Part shown: positions 24,890-35,700 of the stretch, piece after piece
Layout of the letters: every line of letters starts with the position of its first letter
Position numbering within the stretch: position 1 is the stretch's first letter
From: Mytilus galloprovincialis
Lineage: Eukaryota; Mollusca; Bivalvia; Mytilida; Mytilidae
Assembly (NCBI RefSeq): GCF_965363235.1
Contig: NC_134838.1
Span: 3,911,001-3,975,000 of the forward strand
Reading direction: 5' to 3'
DNA length: 64,000 bases
The notes under the pieces: generated by a model
What the model saw: the letters and a program-made list of their open reading frames with translations, nothing else
Told to the model about the DNA's origin: nothing
The model's database searches: none
Position numbers and translations under genes: made by a program

Positions 24890-26160
24890 GTATTTCAAAA
24901 CTGTTAGATGACTCCTAATAGAAGTTATTGCCATTAATTATTGACGAATGTTCAGTACTACTTTGTTTTCATGTTGTCTCATTATCTTGAGAACTATAAA
25001 AGATAGCGGAGCGAAACCTAAATAACAAACAAATGACAAAATGTAAAATCACAAAAATACTGAACTCCGAGGAAAATTTAAAACGGGAAGTCCGTAATCA
25101 AATGGCAAAATCAAAAGCTCAAACACATCAGACGAATGGATAGCAACAGCTGTCATATTCCTGACTTGGTACAGACATTTTCTTATGTAGAAAATGGTAG
25201 ATTGGACCTGGGTTTATAGCTAGCTAAACCTCACACTTGTACTGATGACAGTCGCATCAAATTCCATTATATTGATAGCGATGCGTGAAAAAAAACAAAC
25301 AGACATAATAGGTAAAAATGTCAATAATACAGCAGTCGACAGTGTGCTATAATCCTAATAAATAATTAAAAAAAAAAAAAAAAGAAGAGCTACGGTTCTC
25401 AGTGCAGCTAACACACAGCATATCTGAACTGGATAAATCTATCGGTTTAAATTGTTATCAACATACAAAACTATAGTCTTTGTATTGAAAGCTATTTCCA
25501 CTAAAAATTGAATAGTCTTAGTCTAGAGCGTGCATAAACTATAACATGTATAAAATTTATGACATCTTATTCTATTGAAAATGCTTCTAGTCTATCTCTA
25601 TCTTGAACATTTTATCCGGAATTTGCTCATGTGTTATCCGTTTTGTGTAAACTTTTACAAAATATTTTCTGTCTGTGAGTCCTAAATTATTTTGTTTATT
25701 TTTTCATTTTAAGCAATTTTATAGACCTCTGCCTTTGATGGAAAGATAATTTGCCAAGTTTTATTATTAGGTTGATAGTTAAATGTGTATGATAAACTTT
25801 AAGCCTTATGTGCAATAAACTGGCAAAAATACCAAGGTAAATTAGAAAAGGGGGGTTGTTTGTGGTAAGGCACATGCCTACTAAATGGTCTGATATCTGA
25901 TTCAATATTGGCAATAAAATACATATTAAAGCACATCACTCTCATATTCAGCATGCACGTGTTATACATAACCATTCTACATTATCTAATATTCTTATCG
26001 AATTCTAGATGACAGAAGTTAGAACCACATCATTGTCATTGACATAGGCAAAACTTGCCTCCATAACTATGATAAGCAGGTTGTGTCACAGCCAGAGAAA
26101 ATGAACTTGTTTTTATCCACTGGGAGGTTGACTATCCATATTTGAAATATTGATTGAATT
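24890..26160. other. Intergenic sequence upstream of the LINE
   Basis: No recognisable gene. A poly(A) run stands near 25369-25383. The phrase around 25100-25200 (CAGCTGTCATATTCCTGACT) resembles a common mussel retroelement tail. Confidence 0.45.
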
Positions 26161-28804
26161 CTCAATAGATACAAACAAGAAGTTTTAAAAATTTTGATGT
26201 AAATGATTTTTTATCTGATTTGAATGAGTTAAATTGGGATGTTGACCCTCATAATAACATAAATACTGAGTATGAAAACTTCAACAAGAAGTTTATTGAA
26301 ACAGCAAATAAACATGCACCCTTTAAAGAAAGAAAAATACTATCTAAACAGGTACCATACATGAACAAACAGTTAAAATTTGCAATTTATAAAAAGAAAA
26401 TGCTGTACAACAAATTTCAAAAAATGAATAACAGCAAGACATGGGATGCATACAAAACACAAAGAAATTTTGTCACTAAACTTAAAAAACAATCCATAAA
26501 TAGATACTTCATAGAACGCTGCACAGGTGGTCCTAAGTCGAAAGATTTCTGGCCAACAGTTAAGCCATTCCTTACAAACAAAGGATGCACCAGCCAAAAA
26601 GAAACCATACTGCAGGAAAACAACAAAATCATCACGAACCAACAAGAAATATCTGAAATTTTTAATGACTTTTTTGTTAATGTTGCAAAAAACATTGGTG
26701 ACAACAACATACAGGTGAATGACAAACACCCAAGTATAGAAGCTATAAGTAATAAATACTCAAATGGGTCAACATCAAATAAACTTATTTTTCAGCCTAT
26801 AAATGAGGAATTTGTTTCTAAAAGAATTGGTAAAATAAACGTTAAAAAGGCTACTGGTATAGATGGTATATCACCAAAAATTTTACACGCTGCTAAACCT
26901 GTAGTGATTAAACCTATCACACAGCTTGTAAATTTATCATTATCCACTTCCATTTTTCCAGACTCATTAAAAATTGCCCAAGTGGCACCTGTTCACAAAA
27001 AAAACAGTGTTCTTGAAAAGGGTAATTATAGACCAGTTAGTGTTTTACCTGCTATATCTAAAATTTTTGAAACAGCCATAGAAAATCAACTTACTAAATA
27101 CTTTGATGATATTTTCGACCATTTTCTTGCGGCATTTCGAGCTGGTTATGGCTGCCAGTCAACATTACTCAAAATTTTGGAAGATTGGAAAAAGGCACTG
27201 GATAACAATAAATATTTAGCGGCTATATTAATGGACCTAAGTAAAGCCTTTGACTGTCTCCCACATGATTTACTTCTTTTGAAATTGGAAAAATATGGCC
27301 TTAGTCCATCTGCTCTGGAATTACTCAAAAGCTATCTGACTGCAAGAAAACAGTGTGTAAAAATAGGCCAGAGTATCAGTCAAATGCAAGATATATATAA
27401 AGGTGTTCCTCAGGGATCTATACTAGGCCCTGTATTATTTAATGTTTTTATAAATGATATCTTTCTTTTTGTCAAACACTGTGATTTATACAACTATGCT
27501 GATGATAACACCCTCTCAAAAACAGGTACTACTTTGGAATCAGTTATTAAACCCTTAGAGGAAGACAGTAATTCCCTAATCTCATGGTTCTCTTTCAACA
27601 AAATGCAGGCAAACCCAGAAAAATTCCAGGCAATTTCCATAGGCAAAAAAACACACACCCAAAATATTACTTTCAACCTAAATGGATTCAACATAAAATG
27701 TGACGACGAAGTGAAACTTCTCGGTGTAACAATAGACTTTAAACTGGATTTCAACACTCACATCTCAAATATTTGCAAAAAAGCTGCACGACAACTAAAC
27801 GTTTTAAAAAGAATTGGCACTCATCTCACCAGACTTTCAAAACTTACAATATACCACTCATTTATCATGTCAAACCTCAGCTATTGTCCTCTTACATGGC
27901 ACTTCTGCAGTGAACAAAACACAAAGAAAATAGAAAAAATACAAGAAAGAGCACTCAGATTTATTTACGACGACTACACAAACTCTTACAATACACTTCT
28001 TGAACAATCTAAGCTACCAGCACTAAAAATCAGAAGATTGAGAACCATGGCATTAGAGACATATAAAATAATAAATAAATCAAGTCCAGAATTCCTACAT
28101 AATTTAGTAAATATTAAAGAAAATTCATATAACTTCAGGTACAAAGGCATAGCAGATATTCCACGGCCAAAAACAACAAGGTATGGTAAGAAAAGCTTTA
28201 GTTATGAGGCAGCAAAACTCTGGAACTCCTTGCCAAATGAGGCAAGGAGCTTATCAACTTTTGGCCAGTTCAAAAATTTTATCTCCACCTGGTGTTTTTC
28301 AGAAAAATGTACATGCAGTTCTTGTAAATAATGTACTTACTTGCTGCCCCATAACTTGATCTCGAAGCCTGCTGTTTGTTTGCTTTTTTTTTTATGGTTT
28401 TATCTTTTTGCAGTTATTTTTAATTTTTATTTAGCCATTTATTTCTTTTGCTTATGCATTACCTTTGCTATAGCTGCATGCAGTCTTTTGTTTGTGCTTA
28501 AAGTGTTTAAGTTTGCATGTGCTACTCTTATATAAATACTATGTGCTACTATATATGTGCTGATATTAGACATTTGTTTTAATATATCTTGCTTAGCTTT
28601 TATTCTGCATGTGCTATCTATGTATTAATATATATGTGTGATGTCTGTATGTTTGTGTTGTATGTGTATCTAATGTTATTACATGTATGTTTTGTTTATT
28701 AATATCAGTCGGTTAAAGAGCTCTTAAGAGCTCATGTTCTTTGTTATTATGTATATATGAAACCCCGACTTTAAATAAAGATTACTTTACTTTACTTTAC
28801 TTTA
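26160..28804 (+). mobile_element. 5'-truncated non-LTR retrotransposon (Jockey/CR1-like group)
   Basis: The element begins abruptly at about 26160 inside coding sequence (in-frame from 26169 after a TAG). It contains the RT frame, a 3' UTR of about 440 bp, AATAAA at 28773-28778 and an ACTTT tandem tail at 28782-28804. The apurinic endonuclease that precedes RT in complete members is missing, which is typical of truncated target-primed insertion. The long intact frame suggests a young copy. Confidence 0.88.
26169..28331 (+). CDS. Reverse transcriptase of a non-LTR retrotransposon, N-terminally truncated
   Basis: About 720 codons open without a break. The first ATG-independent stretch reads RSFKNFDVNDFLSDLNELNW, a linker that normally follows the endonuclease. 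RT motifs in order: NYRPVSVLPAISKIFE (about 27025), FRAGYGCQSTL, ILMDLSKAFDCLPHDLLLLK (about 27228), GVPQGSILGPVLFNVFINDI (about 27405) and the catalytic YADDN (about 27496). The C-terminal part has SYCPLTWHFC and KIQERALRFI and ends in a cysteine-rich CSEKCTCSSC tail. It copies its own RNA into DNA at the target site. There is no proper start codon of its own, so expression would need a host promoter. It stands between IPPK and RBM17, about 1.4 kb upstream of the RBM17 start codon. Confidence 0.88.
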   Translation: MQTRSFKNFDVNDFLSDLNELNWDVDPHNNINTEYENFNKKFIETANKHAPFKERKILSKQVPYMNKQLKFAIYKKKMLYNKFQKMNNSKTWDAYKTQRNFVTKLKKQSINRYFIERCTGGPKSKDFWPTVKPFLTNKGCTSQKETILQENNKIITNQQEISEIFNDFFVNVAKNIGDNNIQVNDKHPSIEAISNKYSNGSTSNKLIFQPINEEFVSKRIGKINVKKATGIDGISPKILHAAKPVVIKPITQLVNLSLSTSIFPDSLKIAQVAPVHKKNSVLEKGNYRPVSVLPAISKIFETAIENQLTKYFDDIFDHFLAAFRAGYGCQSTLLKILEDWKKALDNNKYLAAILMDLSKAFDCLPHDLLLLKLEKYGLSPSALELLKSYLTARKQCVKIGQSISQMQDIYKGVPQGSILGPVLFNVFINDIFLFVKHCDLYNYADDNTLSKTGTTLESVIKPLEEDSNSLISWFSFNKMQANPEKFQAISIGKKTHTQNITFNLNGFNIKCDDEVKLLGVTIDFKLDFNTHISNICKKAARQLNVLKRIGTHLTRLSKLTIYHSFIMSNLSYCPLTWHFCSEQNTKKIEKIQERALRFIYDDYTNSYNTLLEQSKLPALKIRRLRTMALETYKIINKSSPEFLHNLVNIKENSYNFRYKGIADIPRPKTTRYGKKSFSYEAAKLWNSLPNEARSLSTFGQFKNFISTWCFSEKCTCSSCK

Positions 28805-28849
28805 AGAACCTGTGTGTTATGAGAATGAATCCTGGCTCTGGCAACCAAT

Positions 28850-29520
28850 CTGCAAGAACATGACAAGAGACATCAAATCAAAGTAGCCATATTAGACTTC
28901 TTCGAAGCATTTGTTACAGCACCACCCATCAAATTAATCCATAAACCGATATCGAATAAAAGCAAATACACATGAATGGCTTTTAAGCCTCCTTACTGCC
29001 AGATCAATGCATGGTGTTGCCCACCAGCAGGGAAATGTCCCGCGACATATATGTTAACTCTGGGGGTACCCAAGGGCATCGTCTTAAGATCATTCCTGTT
29101 TCTGTGCCACATAAACAACCTTCCAGACAGTGAAACATCATCAGTTAGACTATTATCATGATTATACAAAACAAATAAAACAGACTAAGACCAACACAAC
29201 TGAAATCAGATTTGGATCAACTATGTAATTTGGGCCAACAAATGGGGGATGTGATTCATGCCAAAAAATGCTATATATCTGTCTTATCCATTTAAAAAAA
29301 AAGACAATTCTACACACTAAATAACACATCCTGTAAGAGGTACAAGTGAACCCATACTTTAGACTCCAAATATCAAATTACCTGAAATGATATATCCACT
29401 GAAAAATCTTGGGATGTTTCAAAGCATGCAAAATCTTAAATTAATAAGAACTTCCATGAAAAAAGATATAACACTATTTCTAGAGTAAAAAACAGCTCAC
29501 ACAAAAAAAATGTAACCTTT
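28850..29520 (+). pseudogene. Decayed reverse-transcriptase fragment of a second non-LTR element
   Basis: Broken frames still spell VAILDFFEAFVTAPPIKLIH (about 28891), TLGVPKGIVLRSFLFLCHIN (about 29052) and a 'WANKWGM' stretch (about 29225-29265). These correspond to the palm, GVPQG and downstream blocks of LINE reverse transcriptases of a different subgroup from the neighbour at 26169. Several stops and shifts occur and the YADD box is lost. Confidence 0.7.
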
Positions 29521-29723
29521 GAAAATGACTTTGCACACCGTAAGTTAAACCCCCATGATGATTTTCAAAAGTTGTTGGTAAGGTTAAGAATTCGCTTTCG
29601 AAATCCATTTATAATATAAAAAACAGCATTCAATTCTTATATTAATTAAATCAGAAAAGTTATACAACTATTAAATATGAGTTTAATGATAAGAAATTCT
29701 CCTTTTTTCAGGCTGCTGTAAAT

Positions 29724-32700
29724 ATGTCGCTGTATGATGGCTTGGATGACAAAGATGATGGAACATCTAAAACAGATGTTGGTAGGTATATACATTGGAA
29801 AGACATTTACTGTAAGAATGCATGTATGATAAATGTATTTCTGCCTGTAATTAGTGGGAAAAGGTGTAATGTCTGAAGATATTTCTGATTGTTGTATATG
29901 ACGTGTACATGTTATTATTTTGTACAGGTTATTACCATTATGCCATTTTTTTGAGAAAAAGGTAATAACTTGTACAAATCATTATTCTACCTTGGCCTTT
30001 TTCCTGACTACAACAACAGTTTCCCTTTAAACAAATAATTTATTATAAGTGCATCAGTATAAACTTGAAACATTTTGGAAATTTTTATTTGATAAATATG
30101 GTAGCTAATTTGTATACAGTTTCATGGTTAAGTAGCTATATATAGGGTGTTAAAGGATAAAAATGGAAAACATCAAATAAAATCTTCAAATAATTCAGTA
30201 TTTACTTGTGAAAGATAAAGAAGTACTTTAAGTAATGTAAAGGAAGCCAAGTTAAGTTCCAAAAAGACAGCACTTCAAATATAATTCTTAAGATGGCATG
30301 ATGTTTTGAATGTAGCAGGAATTAAATTAATTAACTCGTTTGCAAAGGAGACGAAATTATTTATTATTGTAAAGTTGATCAACTTTACCCTCTGCATGCC
30401 AAGAAATTACCTCCATTGAAATTCTGCAAATATCCCATTGAACAAATTACATGGATGATTAATTTTGACCATTTGGTATATAGCAGTATTCTTAGCAAGA
30501 AGTATATAAAGGTCATAAATCAATTTGTTAAATGAAATTAAATCTGTATCTACAACTAATATTTGCTGTAGGAGGTCCACCAGAATTTTAGCTAGGATTT
30601 CTTGGCATGGATTAGAACAGCACACTCTCAAGTTAAAATTGGTCATGGAGGCATACAAATAATAATTATAAGGAGTTTAAAAAACACAATTTTCCACTAT
30701 AAGCAGAGAAATTATCCGGGTTTTCACTCGTAGTCAAGTCAAAGTCAAAGACCATCATGATGTTGATTATCAATCATGTACTATCAGGATCACTGTTCAA
30801 AATTCAGTGGACTGCGCCCGTAAAAGGCAGAAGTGGCTTACCAACTCACTGACATTGCTTTTACTTTTTGGAGCTCCATATATCCTGCATGGTGTTAATT
30901 GAAGGGAATTGCTTCTTTGGCTAGAACTTTAATTTATGTATGATAGACAACTCCCCCTCAAAGTCACGTGTCCATAAAAATATAGATTGCTGGCATAAAA
31001 AGGTATGATGATTTCATAAACACATGAGAACAATGACACTGGTCTGAATGATTAAGAATTGTGCAATTCCATAAAAAAAAAAGTAGATAAATAATTATAA
31101 TTAAACCCCAACTGTCAGAGAACAATTGAATATTTCCCTCCATTTAAAAATCAAAATAATTGGAAGAAGAGTTTCATTTTATTTATTCCTTTCAATGACT
31201 GTCACTATGCACCACTAGTCCGTATTTTAGTGGCACCTGGTTGTTCAACTCAATATGCAAAGTGTCATGTTTGCTGAAGTTATTACTTAAAAAGTGTCAT
31301 GTTTGCTGAAGTTATTACTTAAAAAGCAGATAGAAGGAAACAAATAAAAGATAGCGAGTTGTACAAGTTATTATCTTTTTCTCAACAAAAACTGTACAGG
31401 TAAGTACTCTGTACAAGTAATAACTTGTATGATGGCATCATACAAGTTATTACTCTTACAAAGTTTTTGTTGAAGTAATAACCTGTACAAATTAATAAAA
31501 TGTACACGACATATACATTTAAGGATAATCAGTCAAATTCACATTTAAAAAAGATAAAGCAACCAATTCAAATTAAATGAGTATAGTCTGAATTAACTAT
31601 TACACAAGTAAACTAGTTTGAAAATGATGACCTTTGATTTTATTTCCATTCCAGCTGGATGGTCATCAAGTTTAAAGTTAATGCAGTCACAGTTACAGGC
31701 AAAGAAAGCTAATTTAATGCAGGTCAAGGTATGTACATAATCTGGAAATAGTTTTAATAGTAGAGCTCTTACAATGCACTTAATCAATCTGTACTCATCT
31801 CACTTTTGACAATGAAAATGACTTATAATTTAATACACAAAATAGCACTATAATTTAATACACAAAATAGTGGTGCTGAAAGTGGCAGTTAACACAAATC
31901 AATCAATTCAACACGCAGAATAATAATTTATCTACTTATTTTTGACAGAGCTTAGTTACCTTTTCCATGGAAATACTGCAAGTAATTATTTCAACTTAAA
32001 ATTGTCCAAGCAGATACAAAATTGAAACTTAAGAACTCATTTAATCATATTGAAATGAAATATTTTTTTCAGAAACAGAAACCCAGCAGTAATACAATGG
32101 CCCCTGTCATAGATTTGAAGAAGAATGACTTGTACAGTGATCTGCATTTTAATATGTTAACAGGCAGAGTAAGTTATAGGCACACACATAGTGAAAGTTA
32201 GCTGAGGATTGATAGCACAAACCTAGTAAAAGTTAGCGTATGGTTAAAGGTACAAGCCTAGTAAAAGTTAGCTCAAGGTTGAAGGCAACCTAGTAAAAAT
32301 TGACTTATCCCTTAAAAGTGTAATATTGTTAACTCTAATTTATATTTTTCATGCTGCTAATGTAGCAGAATTATCAGTTCTATGTGAATTTTTAATTTCC
32401 AAATGATGAATTAAAAAAAACAATTGATGGCTTTTTGATGCACTTGATATTTTGCAAGACCTCAATAATAGTTTATGATACAACACATCTAGTTCAAAAT
32501 GATTAGAAGATTTTAATTGTTAGCAGTAATTTAAGATCAGCTATTCTCTGTAATTTCTGAAAATAAACGAAATGTCTCAAAATTAGTGCCAAAAAAAATT
32601 ATACTGTAATATTTTTGAGAGTCTTGTTCAAAATATTTATTCCATGGCATTTGAAATTTAAACCATGTATATTAATCTATATATCTTTTAAATGAGACCA

Positions 32701-35700
32701 AAAAATCAAACCTTGGCTGCCTGTTAAAATGAACAAAAAAGTGTCTCTAAATGTTGAAATATATCAAAATAAATATTCAATTTACTGAGATAACATTTGT
32801 TTCTAGTAAGAGTGTAAACTTATGGTAATTAACATTTTTCAGTTAGAGAGATTATCAGAGAGTACAACAGGTGGCTCCCCCTTTCTACCTCCTGATCCTT
32901 CGTCCTCGTTAACAGGTGTCGTTGATGAGTATGACCCTTTACGTCCCAATGATTATGAGGACTTCACAAAGAAAAGAAAGGAACAAAGATTGAAGGAGAG
33001 AGAGGAAGAAAAACATAAAAACTTTGACGATGAGAGACGGTTTGGTGATTCAGAGGAAATAGAACCTAGACGAAGATCAGATGACAACTGGAATCGTAAC
33101 CATAGAGATAGTCCAGACCAAAGACAAAAGTAAACAAATTTATTAATAAGAAAAAATGAAACAGAGACATAAAGTTAAAAGACAGTCTCTGATTGAATAA
33201 AAGTTTATTTTTGTAGAGGAATATGGGATGGATGTATATGAAAATATTCATACATTAGAACAACTTTTGTTGTAGTCCTTCAGTCTGATTAGTTGCTCCA
33301 AGTTCTTCAACAATGATCTAATCTGCTTGTGTCTAAGACAGACCATATTTTCTATAAATTTGAAAATAATATATTCTGTACATACAGTCACATGGAAAAT
33401 TAGAAATATGAAAAAAAAAATCATAATTAGAAGTAAAAACCAAAAACACACAAATTGCTTTCTGCACAAATTTCTCATTTAATTGAGGTTAAATTTTTAT
33501 TTTATGGACTGAATGTTTAAAATTGCATGAATACATTTTTGCTTGTAATAATGAAGGCTTGGAAAGGATGACGAACCTCCTCAACGACATCGTAACAACA
33601 AAAACTGGAATAATGGGGATGATAACTCCGTTTATGAACCGAGACAGAAGTAATATATAATTAATAATGTCACTCTCCTAATAGGAAGTGGATATCAATT
33701 TCTTAGAAGTGCTGTGTGGCAAAAATCATTGATTTCTTAGACATTCTGTGTGGCATAAGTCATAAATTCTCAACAGATGATTTAATTTTTGATAGTTTGT
33801 ATATTACATTTTCAATGAGTATTGTTATCACAAAGAACAAGACTAACAGTAGGTTAATACTCATGTCATCTTCGCTAGCCAAGGGTTACGATCAACTCCA
33901 TTACTCTCCACCTTTGGCAGATTAAGCCAACATTTGTGATATCAATGTTGCGCCAACTATTGGAAGATTAAAGTCACGCCCATTCCGAATACATTATTCT
34001 TGACCAATTGTAGCACTTGAACTCTTCAATTTGGAGGTAAAAACACGGTAGAGTCTAGATTCTACATACTTGGTAAAGCCGGAAACGAAAATATATGTTA
34101 ACATTCATGCATTTGTGCATGAAACATACTCATGAACTTCTATTAGTTGATTAAAAACATTCAAGTTGTCACTAGTTGGTTGTATGTTGAGTGATGTAAA
34201 GACTTGTTGCACAATAAATATGTGGCAATTGTTAACAAACACTTTCTACATTTACACGTGATCATGTTATAGGTGCTTTTTGATTGGATACAATGAGTTA
34301 CTACTGCAAACAATAAAATCCTTACCTTGTGTCTCCGAAATTTTATCTCTATTTGCCAAGGGTGGAGAGAACGGTAGTGAATCATAACCCTTAGCTAGCG
34401 AAGATGATGTTATGAGAACTTTACTGCAACAAGATGAATCACTTACCAGTATTTCATAGTCACTACTTTTGTATGATAAAGGTCTATTATACTGTAAAAC
34501 CACCAATCTTAATGTGAAACTATTCAAATACCTGTTTACAGATAAACCAAAGTGATATACGAAGTCTCCTGGTACCCTGCTTCTGTTGCAAGCAACTGAT
34601 TAATTTCAGATTATTGTTTGTCACTAGACTCATCGTTTATTTTGGTGTCATCTTCATAATCTGCATCTATTTTGAGAAATGTCAATTTCTTTACTGGACG
34701 CGAAGGAATTTAAAAAAACTGCACATTTAAGGTTCAATGTTCATTACATTGTTGTTAAAGTAGTTGATATGTACATCTTACAATGTATGATGCATTGTTA
34801 AAGAAATAAAAACTGTAGGGCTTTTATAACTGTTCATGATCATAACTTTTATTATAAGTTTGACACCCATATAATTGAGCAAATTCAAGATAAGTGTTAT
34901 TAATGACATGAAGGATATAACTCATCATAGATACCGCAAATCAAATTTTGTACTCCAGACATGCATTTTGTCAACTGATGTTTTTTTTTAGAAATTACTA
35001 CATTTCAAATTCAAGTTAAGAAAATACTTTGCATTATAGTTAGTTATAAAGGTATACTTGTTATCATAAAGGTCTGGAAATGATGATGACACCCCACAAA
35101 GACATGGGGGTAGATACAACAAAAGCTGGAATCATGGTGAAGAAAGTCCTGGTCATGACCCCAGACAAAAGTAATATATACTAAAAAACTAAGTGTTTCA
35201 TATCTAATCATGTATAATTTCCCCACTTAAGTAGAGTTTATTTAGCCTCTAATAATTTTTGACTAGTGTCCTATAGGAAACGCACTGAAATATTTCAATC
35301 AGCAATTCTACAGATATAGAATTATAATGTTAGGAGTGCATGAATGACACTTGTTTATAAAAATAATATGCATTGCCATTGTATTAAATATATACTTATC
35401 ATTATACAGGTCTGGAAATGACGATGACACCCCACAAAGACATGGTGGTAGATTCAATAAAAGCTGGAATCATGGTGAAGAAAGTCCAGGTCATGACCAA
35501 AGACAAAAGTAATGATTAAATTTAACAGTGTTACAATTAAATTTTTATGCTGTCAAATTTTTCTCCCTCAAACGGATTTGAACTCACACCTTTGATACAC
35601 TTCAGCACCAATGGCTTAGCTTCATGTCCATGCTCTATATACTATTTAATCATCATGTCTCAAGTGTAAAATAAAAGTATAGTCCACCCTTGAATCAAAT

